From DATHTS01 sp965219305 (GTDB taxonomy: Bacteria; Acidobacteriota; Blastocatellia; Pyrinomonadales; Pyrinomonadaceae): 64,000 bases of DNA. Position numbers and translations under genes: made by a program. The notes below the pieces were generated by a model. It was not told where the DNA came from and did no database searches. It worked only from the letters and a program-made list of their open reading frames with translations. The stretch spans positions 4,650,001 through 4,714,000 of the forward strand of contig OZ244725.1 in assembly GCA_965219305.1 (NCBI GenBank), written 5' to 3'. Numbering within the stretch: position 1 is the stretch's first letter; each line of letters starts with the position of its first letter. Below are positions 35,950-44,438 of the stretch, in pieces.

Positions 35950-36116
35950 TTTAATTTTCCCTTATTCGTTTATCTTAAAAAGAATAAAATCCCGAATGCC
36001 GCAAAATTACAGCAATCGTTTTCATCCTGTTCGATTTTTTTTGACTGCTCCCAGCACAGATATAAAAAATTCTGTTAAAAATTGAAATCTGTCATTCAGT
36101 AAACATTTTCAAGTTA

Positions 36117-36277
36117 TTTCTCACCACAAAGCGCACCGGAGATTTTTTAATAATTTTCAACCACAGATTTTCACAGATGAACACGGATAAAATCAGGATA
36201 AAAACTCTTTAAAAATCTGTGTTTATCTGTGCCAATCTGTGGTTTCATTTAAAAACTCCGTGTTTTATTTGGTGAAA
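36117..36277. repeat. CACAGA-type palindromic repeat, copy B
   Basis: It begins TTTCTCACCACAAAGCGCAC, with arms AACCACAGATTTTCACAGAT (36159-36178) and ATCTGTGCCAATCTGTGGTT (36225-36244), and an outer pair near GGAGATTTTTTAA and AAAAACTCCGTG. It ends 5 bases before the stop of the FAD subunit gene. It is a clear relative of copy A on the other side of the dehydrogenase gene. Confidence 0.87.
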
Positions 36278-36281
36278 TAAA

Positions 36282-37295
36282 TTATTTAATCTCTTTATCC
36301 GCAATCGTCTGCGGCGTTCCGTTCGCGGCTTGTTCTAATGCGCGGACGACGGCGCGTTTGCCGAGTTCGATTTTGAAATTGTTGTGTCCGAAACCTTTAG
36401 CGTCGGCGAAAATCCTTTCCGCGACTTTTTCAAAATTCTCTCGCGTCGCAGATTTGTCTTTCAAAAGATTTTCCGCCTCTTTGTCGCGCCACGGTTTGTG
36501 CGCCACGCCGCCGAGCGCGATTCTTGCGTCGGCAATTTTATCGCCGTCCATTTCCAAACCGACCGCGACCGAAACGAGCGCGAACGCATAACTTGCGCGG
36601 TCTCGAAGTTTCAGATATGTGTAATTTTCCGAGAAACCTTTTTCCGGCAAATCAATTGAAACGATGATTTCGTCCGGTTTCAAATTGTTGTCTTTTTCCG
36701 GCGCGTCTTCGGGCAAACGATGAAAATCTTCAAATTTTATCGCGCGTTCGCCGTCATTTCCCTGAACATTTACGGTCGCATCGAGCGCGGCAAGCGCGAC
36801 GCACATATCCGACGGATGCGTGGCGATACAGCTTTTGCTCGTTCCCAAAACCGCGTGAATTCTGTTAAAACCTTCAATCGCCGGACAGCCCGTTCCGGGT
36901 TCGCGTTTGTTGCACGGAAATGCCGTGTCGTAAAAATAATAACAGCGCGTTCGCTGCATCAGATTTCCGCCGTTCGTCGCCGCGTTTCTCAATTGCGGCG
37001 ACGCGCCGTTTAAGATCGCCAGCGACAGCATCGGATAATTTTTTTCGACCGTTTCGTTGTAAGCCGTTTCCGCGTTCGTGCAAGTCGCGCCGAGCCGCAG
37101 ACCGCCGTCAATTTCCTCGATCTTGCCGATCGGCAGACGACCCACATCAACCAGATGCGCCGGTTTTTCGACGTTGTATTTCATCAAATCAATCAGATTC
37201 GTGCCGCCCGCGATAAATTTCGCCCCCGCCGAATTTCCGATTTCATTGACCGCATTTTCGACAGATTCGGCTCGCGCGTAAGAAAAATTATTCAT
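36282..37295 (-). CDS. FAD-binding (and probable 4Fe-4S) subunit of the aldehyde oxidoreductase
   Basis: 337 residues, CO-dehydrogenase-flavoprotein fold. FAD motifs KFIAGGTNLIDLMKYNVEKP (about 31-50) and NGGNLMQRTRC (about 108-118). The segment TRCYYFYDTAFPCNKREPGTGC plus a fourth Cys in TSKSCIATHPSD matches the extra 4Fe-4S site of PaoB from the periplasmic aldehyde oxidase PaoABC. That supports PaoABC type over classical xanthine dehydrogenase. Its start ATG overlaps the stop of the 2Fe-2S gene (TAATG), so the two are translationally coupled. Confidence 0.93.
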   Translation of the reverse strand: MNNFSYARAESVENAVNEIGNSAGAKFIAGGTNLIDLMKYNVEKPAHLVDVGRLPIGKIEEIDGGLRLGATCTNAETAYNETVEKNYPMLSLAILNGASPQLRNAATNGGNLMQRTRCYYFYDTAFPCNKREPGTGCPAIEGFNRIHAVLGTSKSCIATHPSDMCVALAALDATVNVQGNDGERAIKFEDFHRLPEDAPEKDNNLKPDEIIVSIDLPEKGFSENYTYLKLRDRASYAFALVSVAVGLEMDGDKIADARIALGGVAHKPWRDKEAENLLKDKSATRENFEKVAERIFADAKGFGHNNFKIELGKRAVVRALEQAANGTPQTIADKEIK

Positions 37296-37819
37296 TATTT
37301 CGCACCTCCGATCGTTGAATTCATCGCCTCTTCGACCGCGTCAACGATGTTCGGATACGCGCCACAGCGGCAGATATTTCCGCTCATCAATTCCCGAATC
37401 TCATCGCGCGAACTCGCCTTGCCTTCGTTCATCAAACCGACCGCCGAACAAATCTGTCCCGCCGTGCAGTAACCGCATTGAAACGCATCGCAATCAATAA
37501 ACGCCTGCTGAATCGGCAGCAAATCGTCGCCGTCCGCCAAACCTTCGACCGTCGTAATCTCCGCGCCGTCCTGCATCACCGCCAGAGTCAGACACGAATT
37601 AATGCGTTTACCGTCAACCAAAACCGTACACGCGCCGCATTGCCCGTGATCACAGCCCTTTTTTGTTCCCGTCAGATCGAGACGTTCGCGCAGTAAATCC
37701 AGCAAAGTCACCCACGGACTAATTTCGATTTGCTTGTTTTCTCCATTTACTTTTAAGTTGATTCGGCTGACGGCAGGAGCTTTTGCCGCTTTAAAGCCGC
37801 TTGATATTTGATTGTTCAT
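37295..37819 (-). CDS. 2Fe-2S subunit of the aldehyde oxidoreductase
   Basis: 174 residues with two 2Fe-2S domains. The plant-type ferredoxin site is GCDHGQCGACTVLVDG plus INSC (about 58-80). The alpha-helical site is FQCGYCTAGQ and NICRCGAYPNIV (about 113-158). Relays electrons from the Mo centre to FAD. Unlike E. coli PaoA there is no twin-arginine signal; the N-terminal 20 residues (MNNQISSGFKAAKAPAVSRI) are not export-like. First gene of the operon (2Fe-2S, FAD, alcohol dehydrogenase, Mo subunit). Confidence 0.94.
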   Translation of the reverse strand: MNNQISSGFKAAKAPAVSRINLKVNGENKQIEISPWVTLLDLLRERLDLTGTKKGCDHGQCGACTVLVDGKRINSCLTLAVMQDGAEITTVEGLADGDDLLPIQQAFIDCDAFQCGYCTAGQICSAVGLMNEGKASSRDEIRELMSGNICRCGAYPNIVDAVEEAMNSTIGGAK

Positions 37820-37961
37820 TAACCTTCCCTCTTATTCTGATTCCGTGATTTCTTTTGCGGAAAATAATTGCAATTTGCGCCAAAACTTCAGGCGAAAACC
37901 CGCTTGATAACTTTTCAATTACAAATAGATTAAACTACTCGGACGCGGAATCCAAATGTGA

Positions 37962-38294
37962 TCAACTTCGCACAAATACTTGATTTAAATTCACGAACTT
38001 GACAAAGCATTGAACGCAGTTTAACGTAAGCGTTTTGATTTTTCTGTCCGACAGATGACGGTTCTTTGTTAATTTTTGTAGAGGCGCGGTTTTCAAAAGT
38101 AGTCCGGCGCGGAGAGTTTTTGAAGGCTCGACCGACGCGCAGGACAAAAGGGATAAATCGCCGAAATCCGAAATTCGCACTTCAAACGATTTCGGATTGG
38201 TTATAGCGGCTAAATCCGCTAAACTGTCAACGCTGATTCGTTGGAGTGCTACGGCTATTTTGTAAAGTTTTTTTATTAAAAGTCGGTCGTTCAT
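37962..38294 (-). other. Doubtful small reading frame in a repeat-like gap
   Basis: The 653 bases between the oxidoreductase operon and the aspartate kinase gene contain one reverse frame of 110 codons from ATG 38294. Part of it (FEVRISDFGDLSLL) comes from short self-similar DNA with AATCCGAAAT/GATTTCGG units. No family is recognised, it has no ribosome site, and a hairpin overlaps its start. I think it is a repeat-derived spurious frame, but a real small gene cannot be excluded. The rest of the gap (37820-37961, 38312-38472) shows nothing. Confidence 0.25.
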
Positions 38295-38311
38295 TTTAAC
38301 GCCCGACTTTT
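38278..38311. terminator. Bidirectional terminator-like hairpin
   Basis: A 14-base stem with one mismatch (AAAAGTCGGTCGTT and AACGCCCGACTTTT), a 6-base loop and T-runs on both strands. It lies 160 bases before the aspartate kinase gene. Confidence 0.75.
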
Positions 38312-38472
38312 TGTTTTTAAATAAATTCAAATTTGGTTTTGAAAAATATGCCTGCAAAATACGCTAAATGACGCTAAAAGTTTTATATTTATTCTTACTT
38401 TCGCATTATTTCGTGGGCAAAAAATAAAAGAATTTCTCCGTGAATTCCACGGTGAGGTAAAATAGAGGAAAT

Positions 38473-39840
38473 TTGAGCGAGATAAAACCGACAGTAATGA
38501 AATTCGGCGGAACTTCCGTCAAAGATGCTGAAGCCTTCGCGCGCGTCGCATCAATCGTCGCGGGCGAGAAAGAAAATTCTCCGGTCGTCGTAACTTCGGC
38601 GATGGCGAAAGTTACCGACGCTCTTTTAAACGCCTTCGATCTCGCCAAAAATGGCGATTCGGGCGCGGCGTTTTCGTCGCTCGAAGAACATTTCGAGCGT
38701 CATAAATCGGTCGCGGAAGAACTTCTCGAAAAATCGCGCCAAACCGCTTATAAAGCCGAACTAAATCTTGCCAAACAAGAACTTTCCGATCTTTTTCTGC
38801 GCGTCGAACGCCGCAGTTTGCCGCTTTCGATGCTCAAAGATGCCGTCGTTTCTTACGGCGAACAACTTTCCTCGCGACTTCTCGCCGAAGTCTGCAAAGC
38901 GAAAGGTTTGAACGCCCGGCAGATGGATTCGCGGCGAATTATCGTCACCGACGAAGAATACGGCGCGGCGACTCCGATCTGGAGCGAAACGGAAAAATTG
39001 GTTCAACTGGAATTGAGAAATTTAATAAAAAACGGCGAAATCCCGATTCTCGGCGGTTTCATTGCGGCGAGCAGAAGCGGTGACACGACGGTTTTGGGGC
39101 GCGGCGGTTCTGATTATTCGGCGGCACTGATCGGCGCGGCGTTGCGGGCGCGTGAGATTCAGATTTGGACGGACGTAACAGGCGTTCTGACGTGCGATCC
39201 GCGAATTTGTCCCGAAGCGAAAACGCTCGATGTTCTTTCTTACGAAGAAGCGGCGGAACTTGCGTATTTCGGCGCGAAAGTTCTCCATCCGAAAACGATC
39301 AAACCGGCGGTTGATTATTCAATTCCGGTGCGCGTCTGTAATTCGCACAAACCCGAAATGCGCGGCACGATGATTTTGCCGGAAAGCGGTGTTTCGCCGA
39401 ACAAAATCAAATCTATCGCGCACAAAACGGGAATTACGATTCTGCGAATTTCATCGGCGCGAATGCTCGGAAGTTACGGTTTTATGTCCGCACTTTTCCA
39501 AACATTCGAACGCTTCAGAACCGTGATTGATGTCATTTCAACATCGGAAGTTTCCGTCGCTTTAACGCTTGACAACACGGATTCAATCGAAAAAATCGTC
39601 ACTGAATTAGAACGGCTCGGCGATGTCGAAATCGAAGGCGGTCACGCTGTCATCTGCGTCGTCGGCGAAGGTTTGCGCTCGACTTCCGGCTTAGCGTCAA
39701 AACTTTTTTCGACGATTGCCGATGTAAATATTTCCCTGATTTCCCACGGCGCGTCGAGCGTAAATTTGACTTTTGTCGTCAAAGAAAGCGAGGTCAAAGA
39801 AGTTATAAAAAAACTTCACACCGAATTTTTCAAGAATTAA
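38473..39840 (+). CDS. lysC: Aspartate kinase (monofunctional, LysC type)
   Basis: First enzyme of the aspartate pathway to lysine, threonine and methionine. 455 residues with a TTG start at 38473 behind AGAGGAAA. Kinase domain 6-290 with VMKFGGTSVKDAEAF, GRGGSDYSAALIGAALRA (about 213-230) and WTDVTGVLTCDPR; two C-terminal ACT domains from about 310 to 450 (ITILRISSARMLGSYGF; AVICVVGEGL). The ACT domains imply feedback control by lysine and/or threonine. Not fused to homoserine dehydrogenase. Single-gene unit. Confidence 0.95.
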   Translation: MSEIKPTVMKFGGTSVKDAEAFARVASIVAGEKENSPVVVTSAMAKVTDALLNAFDLAKNGDSGAAFSSLEEHFERHKSVAEELLEKSRQTAYKAELNLAKQELSDLFLRVERRSLPLSMLKDAVVSYGEQLSSRLLAEVCKAKGLNARQMDSRRIIVTDEEYGAATPIWSETEKLVQLELRNLIKNGEIPILGGFIAASRSGDTTVLGRGGSDYSAALIGAALRAREIQIWTDVTGVLTCDPRICPEAKTLDVLSYEEAAELAYFGAKVLHPKTIKPAVDYSIPVRVCNSHKPEMRGTMILPESGVSPNKIKSIAHKTGITILRISSARMLGSYGFMSALFQTFERFRTVIDVISTSEVSVALTLDNTDSIEKIVTELERLGDVEIEGGHAVICVVGEGLRSTSGLASKLFSTIADVNISLISHGASSVNLTFVVKESEVKEVIKKLHTEFFKN

Positions 39841-39849
39841 TTTTAGTCA

Positions 39850-40491
39850 TTACATTTCCTGATTTTCTTCTGCCGGAGTGATTTTGATATTAAACTTTTT
39901 GACCTTTTTTTTGTAAAATTCGTAACGCGCCTCGTAATTGAAAACGCCGTCCGTGCCGTCAATCTGAACGTTCGGAATTTTATAAATAAATACATCGCGC
40001 TTATTTTCATTAACGAATTTCTCGTTTGGTTCACCTTTTATCTCGACAACATCTTTCGGACCGATAATGTCGCGACGCGTAACGCCCGGAAATAAGAACA
40101 TCGAAGCGACGGATTGGCGATAACCGATAAAAATTCCGTCGCCGGTTACAAAATAACCCGTATCTTTTAAATAAAAATGCTTTTGCCGATAACTTTCACC
40201 GACGGCGTAAACTTCGATTTCCGTAATAAAATTCGGATCATCTTTTGATAAGCCGACAACTTTCATTACATTTGTGCCGAATTCATTATAAAAATAATAT
40301 TCCGGGCGACCGTCTTCGCCTTGACGCGGCGAATATCCTTTTGCGAAAAAATCTTTTGCTTTCTGGCGATTGCCGAGTTCGAATTCGGCGACTTTTAGAT
40401 CGGGGACAACTTCTGTTTTAATTTGTGCATTAAGGCTAAAAACAAATAAAACTATTGAAAATAAAGCGAATGTATAGGTTTTGATTCTCAT
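39850..40491 (-). CDS. Secreted protein of unknown function
   Basis: 213 residues. Signal peptide 1-22 (LFVFSLNAQ). The mature part is rich in aromatic and charged residues, including KDFFAKGYSPRQGEDGRPEY (about 45-64) and VVEIKGEPNEKFVNENK near 158. The C-terminus (KKKVKKFNIKITPAEE) is basic. No catalytic motif or known family recognised. Converges with lysC with 9 bases between stops. Confidence 0.75.
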   Translation of the reverse strand: MRIKTYTFALFSIVLFVFSLNAQIKTEVVPDLKVAEFELGNRQKAKDFFAKGYSPRQGEDGRPEYYFYNEFGTNVMKVVGLSKDDPNFITEIEVYAVGESYRQKHFYLKDTGYFVTGDGIFIGYRQSVASMFLFPGVTRRDIIGPKDVVEIKGEPNEKFVNENKRDVFIYKIPNVQIDGTDGVFNYEARYEFYKKKVKKFNIKITPAEENQEM

Positions 40492-40661
40492 AAATTTGGT
40501 GTTTAAAATATAATTTCAGATAACATCCGAAAATTTTGTTAAACCTATTTTAACAAATGTGTCCGAATCAATACAATAATTTTTTCTGAGTAAAATCGCT
40601 CTGAATTTTGTTGCCTTTTGGTAGTAAATCATTTTATTATTAAAAGGAACAAAAATAATTT

Positions 40662-41351
40662 ATGAGCGATTTCACATATAATTACGACGAACAACAACCT
40701 TTCGCCGCCGCCGAATTTGCCGAAAATCCCGAACCGCGCTGTCCGTGCGTTTTGCTTCTCGACACTTCCGGTTCGATGCAGGGCGAATCAATAGAAGAAT
40801 TAAATCGCGGTTTGCAGGCGTTTCGTGACGAACTTTTTAACGATTCTTTGAGTATGAAGCGCGTCGAAATCGCGGTCGTCACATTCGGTCCGGTCAGAAC
40901 TTTGCAGGATTTTGCGACGGCTGATGTTTTTCGCCCGCCGGTTTTGAAAGCCGCCGGAGACACGCCTTTGGGCGCGGCGGTCGCGCACGGTCTGGAACTT
41001 TTGAAACGCCGCAAAGAGATTTTGCGGACAAACGGAATCAAACTTTTTCGCCCGTGGATTTTCCTGATGACCGACGGCGCACCGACCGACAGATGGGATC
41101 ATCTGCCGCAAATTATCCGCGCGGGCGAGGAAAACAAATCATTCTCGTTTTTCGCGCTCGGCGTTCACAATGCAGATTTCAATGTGTTGAGCGACATTTC
41201 AATGCGCGAACCGATGAAATTGAGCGGTGTGCGTTTCAATGAATTTTTCCTGTGGCTTTCGGCATCGCTGAAAAACGTCTCGCGCTCGAATCCGGGCGAT
41301 TCGGTTTCGATTCCCGATTACAAACCTTACGGTTGGGCGGACATTGATTAG
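40662..41351 (+). CDS. TerY-like von Willebrand A domain protein
   Basis: 229 residues, cytoplasmic (no signal peptide). vWA domain from about 28 to 205 with the complete metal-binding site: DTSGSMQGES (Asp34, Ser36, Ser38), Thr within AGDTPLGAAVAHGL near 98, and MTDGAPTDRW near 133. It matches the TerY group of stand-alone vWA proteins. Together with the PP2C phosphatase 38 bases downstream and the kinase at 46070 it makes the TerY-P triad described from tellurium-resistance-linked gene clusters. Probably a metal-dependent protein-interaction adaptor. Confidence 0.9.
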   Translation: MSDFTYNYDEQQPFAAAEFAENPEPRCPCVLLLDTSGSMQGESIEELNRGLQAFRDELFNDSLSMKRVEIAVVTFGPVRTLQDFATADVFRPPVLKAAGDTPLGAAVAHGLELLKRRKEILRTNGIKLFRPWIFLMTDGAPTDRWDHLPQIIRAGEENKSFSFFALGVHNADFNVLSDISMREPMKLSGVRFNEFFLWLSASLKNVSRSNPGDSVSIPDYKPYGWADID

Positions 41352-41353
41352 TT

Positions 41354-41373
41354 AGATTTTGGATTTTGGATTT
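41354..41373. repeat. ATTTTGGATTTTGGATTT tandem motif
   Basis: Short repeat between the vWA and PP2C genes; it is the reverse complement of the AATCCAAA units at 11427-11460. It creates an in-frame TTG at 41359 that would extend the PP2C protein by ten residues, which I do not believe is the real start. Confidence 0.6.
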
Positions 41374-41388
41374 AATAAAAACAACTTT

Positions 41389-42195
41389 GTGAGCTTTAAG
41401 AATTGGAATTATGCAACTGCGTCGGTCATCGGACAGGCGCACGTTAATCAGGAAACGGTCTGTCAGGACAGGCTTTTGTGCCGCACTTTTTCCACGGAAA
41501 GCGACGGCGAAATTTTGATCGCGGCGGTTGCCGACGGCGCGGGAAGCACGACGCACGGACAGATCGGCGCGGAAATCGCCTGTGAATTTTTCGCCGAACA
41601 AGTCGAACAATTTTTAAGCGCGGGAAATGTGGCGGTCGGTTCATTAAATGAAGATTTCGGCAAGTTTTTTATCGAATATTTTCAAAATAAAATTGTTGAA
41701 ATCGCCACAGAAAACAAGTTGGAAATCCGCGAATACGCGACGACTTTGATCGCCGCGATCGTCGGAAAGAAATCGGCGATTTTCTATCAAGTCGGCGACG
41801 GCGCGGCGGTTTTTTCGAGCGACGGACAAACGGGAAGTTACGTTTTCGGCATCGAACCGGAAGACACGGAATACGTCAATATGACGGAATTTTTAACCGA
41901 CGAAACGGCGGCGGAAAGTCTGCGTTTTGTCTGCATCGAAAAACCGCTTGAAGACGTGATTTTATTTTCCGACGGAATTTACGCCGTCGCGGTTGATTAT
42001 CAGAAAAACAAACCGCACGAACCGTTTCTGATGCCGATGATCGCGCCGCTGAGAAACGGAAATTCAGCGGAAGGTTTGAACGAAAAGTTGGAAAATTTTC
42101 TTGCTTCGCCGAAACTGAACGAGAAAACCGACGACGACAAAACAATAATTTTAGCATCGCGGGCGATGGCGAAAACGGCGGAAAATTCTGCTTGA
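41389..42195 (+). CDS. PP2C-family Ser/Thr protein phosphatase
   Basis: 268 residues from GTG 41389; an in-frame TTG at 41359 lies inside a repeat. PP2C_2-type fold with SVIGQAHVNQETVCQD (metal Asp27), AAVADGAGSTTHGQIGAE (Asp49-Gly50), ATTLIAAIVG, QVGDGAAVF, LFSDGIYAVA (about 202) and the terminal TDDDKTIILA, so the metal ligands are present. It should remove phosphates placed by the kinase at 46070. Order vWA, PP2C, kinase on one strand is the TerY-P triad, here interrupted by about 3.9 kb of effector-like genes. Confidence 0.92.
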   Translation: MSFKNWNYATASVIGQAHVNQETVCQDRLLCRTFSTESDGEILIAAVADGAGSTTHGQIGAEIACEFFAEQVEQFLSAGNVAVGSLNEDFGKFFIEYFQNKIVEIATENKLEIREYATTLIAAIVGKKSAIFYQVGDGAAVFSSDGQTGSYVFGIEPEDTEYVNMTEFLTDETAAESLRFVCIEKPLEDVILFSDGIYAVAVDYQKNKPHEPFLMPMIAPLRNGNSAEGLNEKLENFLASPKLNEKTDDDKTIILASRAMAKTAENSA

Positions 42196-42308
42196 ACAAA
42201 ACTCAAAAACTATTTTACCGAATTATCGCAAAAGCCTTTTTATTCACCGTCATAAGCACAGGACTTAAAATTTGAAACGGCAATAGTCGAAATAAGAGAA
42301 AAGAAGTT

Positions 42309-43304
42309 ATGGCTTTTATAAAAGACAGTGTCGGGCAAGGCGGCAGAAATGTTTCGTCGGATGTGCAGGTTATTAAATGGATGCTCATACGGGCGCAAAG
42401 CAATTACGGAACTAATCTGTTTACTGCGACTTATAATTTTCAAGAAACGGGAATTGTTGATGTGCCGACGATAGCGGGAATCAGAGATGTTATCGCATAC
42501 CGCATAGGAAACAGCGGTTCAATTCTAATTCCGCCGCCGCCGCCTCTGGTAGTACCCGGAGGAATACCTATATTTCCGAATGCCTCCATTGCGCCCGATG
42601 ACGATAACTATATTTATTTATTGAAATGTTCGATAAAACCGATCTGTTTCAATGAAAATAATAAAAAGATTGATTTTCACGATGACCCGCTGGCAGTTCA
42701 GGCGATTACCGGAAAACTCAATTTTCAAGGATTCAAAAGTGCCGTCATTGCCAAAGATGGTGATATTTGCGGTGAATCGGATACAAACTATTGCGGTGTT
42801 AATCCCGTTACCGGAACACCCGGTATCAATGCTGTATCTTCCGGTATTTTAGGTGAATTAAGACTTCCACCCCATGGCAATGGTCATTATAGAAGTCGAA
42901 GAGGCGGTAAGCACGACGGTATTGATATAAGTTGTCCGGTAGGAACTGCGATTTATGCCACTCAATCCGGTGTCGTTATCGAATTAACTACTACAGGCGG
43001 ATTTGGAAACAGAGTGATTTTGAAACATTCTGACAATCTTTTCACGCATTATGCTCACTTAACATCTTTTGCTCCCGGCATTAACAAGGAAAGTCTTCCT
43101 TTTACGGTTAGAGAAGGACAACTGATAGGATATTCGGGCAGAACAGGCAATGCGGGCGGTAGTCAACCTGCAAACGAAGATCATGTTCATTTTGGAGTAA
43201 GCACTTCTCAAAGACCAACATCAGGAAGTAATGACTGGAAAAATCCGGTTACATATTTAAATCAATGTGTTTTAAACAATGAGGAAACAAAAAATAGGAA
43301 GTAA
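42309..43304 (+). CDS. M23-type peptidoglycan endopeptidase, effector-like
   Basis: 331 residues without signal peptide. The N-terminus SVGQGGRNVSSDVQVIKWML (about 7-26) resembles a peptidoglycan-binding-like module seen at the start of secreted cell-wall-degrading effectors. A poly-Pro hinge (75-79) and a middle segment (100-140) follow. The LytM/M23 domain (about 180-310) has zinc ligands His202 and Asp206 (KHDGIDISCPVGTAIYA), HYAHL (His247/250) and DHVHFGV (His292/294). All catalytic residues are intact. Lack of a leader plus a following lipoprotein gene suggest an exported toxin with periplasmic immunity (inference). Confidence 0.85.
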   Translation: MAFIKDSVGQGGRNVSSDVQVIKWMLIRAQSNYGTNLFTATYNFQETGIVDVPTIAGIRDVIAYRIGNSGSILIPPPPPLVVPGGIPIFPNASIAPDDDNYIYLLKCSIKPICFNENNKKIDFHDDPLAVQAITGKLNFQGFKSAVIAKDGDICGESDTNYCGVNPVTGTPGINAVSSGILGELRLPPHGNGHYRSRRGGKHDGIDISCPVGTAIYATQSGVVIELTTTGGFGNRVILKHSDNLFTHYAHLTSFAPGINKESLPFTVREGQLIGYSGRTGNAGGSQPANEDHVHFGVSTSQRPTSGSNDWKNPVTYLNQCVLNNEETKNRK

Positions 43305-43316
43305 GGATTGAATGTT

Positions 43317-43958
43317 ATGACCACTTTAACTTTAAAATCAGCTAAAAAAGTAAGTATTGCTGTCGTCATCCTGATAATTTCTATCTTTATTGTTGACTGC
43401 AGAAATGCACAGATAAGAGTTGACAGTTTTCCGACACCGGCATTACAAAAATCCATTGAAGCTCGAAAGTGGATTTCAACCGGCTATTCAGATATTGAAT
43501 TAGGCAAATCAACCCGTGATGATGTTGTAAAAAAATTCGGAAAACCTTTAGCGGAAGGAGAAGAAGAGTTAGAAGGCGAAGAAGAAGATGTGCAAAAAGA
43601 AATAAAAATTCATTCGGGCAAATTAATTATGCTCTATTACGAAAATGTTGGTGAACCAAAATCAACATTGAATATTTATATTGGTGAACACGATAACATT
43701 GTCAGAGCGATTGTCCTATATCCGAATGAAGATATTTCAAAAGAATCAATTACATCAAAATATGGAGAAGATTTTATTGAATTAGGTTTAAGTGAACCAA
43801 TTTGTTTAGCAACTGAAACTATGCGGGAAAAGCACCTTAAGAAAAAAGATGAAATTCTATCAAAGATAGTATATCCGCAAATTGGAATGTATGTTTCGTT
43901 ATATGAAAAAGGGCAAGAGGTCAATCACATCGGCTTTTTGTTAACTTGTCAAGAATAA
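43317..43958 (+). CDS. Putative lipoprotein, candidate immunity protein for the M23 effector
   Basis: 213 residues from ATG 43317, 12 bases after the M23 stop and behind TAAGGA. The basic start (TLKSAKKVS) and a hydrophobic stretch end in FIVDC, a plausible lipobox. The mature part opens with ISTGYSDIELGKSTRDDVVKKFGKP-type sequence, reminiscent of BamE-like small lipoproteins, then an acidic run (EEELEGEEEDV) and an alpha/beta region ending HIGFLLTCQE. Tight coupling to the hydrolase gene and periplasmic anchoring fit an immunity role; that is inference. Slightly more AT-rich than neighbours. Confidence 0.7.
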   Translation: MTTLTLKSAKKVSIAVVILIISIFIVDCRNAQIRVDSFPTPALQKSIEARKWISTGYSDIELGKSTRDDVVKKFGKPLAEGEEELEGEEEDVQKEIKIHSGKLIMLYYENVGEPKSTLNIYIGEHDNIVRAIVLYPNEDISKESITSKYGEDFIELGLSEPICLATETMREKHLKKKDEILSKIVYPQIGMYVSLYEKGQEVNHIGFLLTCQE

Positions 43959-44052
43959 TCACTAAAATCATTTTGAACGGGATTTACAGTTTTAAGGAGT
44001 TAATGTAGAAACTTGATTTCAAAGCGTTATGGTAAATGATTGATATATCTGG

Positions 44053-44425
44053 TATAAAATCAATTGTTATCTGGAAAATAACAGAAAGATTGATTTTCAC
44101 GATGATCCGTTGGCAGTTCAGGCGATTAAAAGATGAACTCGGCTTATATACTCAAACGCAAGCTGCTGCTGAAGTGAAAAGAGCGTATGATGTCGGAACG
44201 CGAAGCAGAAAAAGTGATGATCAAATAGCGCAGAACATTGGAAAAGTGATTCAAAACCAGATTGATTCGCAAGGAATTTATATTTCCCGACATTTAAGAA
44301 ATAGAGGTGCTGATGTCAGGTCTCGTGATATGGATGATAAGGAATTGCCCGCCTTTAAAAAAGCCGCTCAAAAATACGGTGTTACAGTTCTTAAAGGAGG
44401 CGATCATCTTCATTTACAGTTTTAG
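44053..44425 (+). pseudogene. Frameshifted orphan effector tip with M15/LAS-type metallopeptidase motif
   Basis: 44056-44127 translates in one frame to a 24-residue segment that matches residues 110-133 of the M23 protein at 19 positions, including KIDFHDDPLAVQAI. It then meets a stop; removing one A from the AAAA run near 44128 joins it to the downstream frame (DELGLYTQTQAAAEVKRAYD...). That frame runs to 44425 and carries SRHLRNRGADV (His-x6-Asp) and GGDHLHLQF (His-x-His), the zinc motifs of VanY/MepA-like LAS peptidases. So this is a displaced C-terminal cassette with a remnant of the shared trunk. An ATG at 44036 opens the tip frame but begins with antisense-like trunk sequence. Confidence 0.7.
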
Positions 44426-44438
44426 TATTAAGTTTATT

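Noticed and set aside
37962..38357. 131-residue reverse frame as a real gene
   Set aside because: It contains repeat-encoded peptide and a hairpin, with no family match or ribosome site; listed only as doubtful.
41359..41388. Extended N-terminus of the PP2C phosphatase from TTG 41359
   Set aside because: The extra residues are encoded by an intergenic TTTGGATTTT repeat; GTG 41389 starts where family similarity begins.
44036..44425. Intact 129-residue gene starting at ATG 44036
   Set aside because: Its first 30 codons are the trunk segment of the M23 gene read in the wrong frame, so the start is not genuine; I annotate a frameshifted cassette instead.
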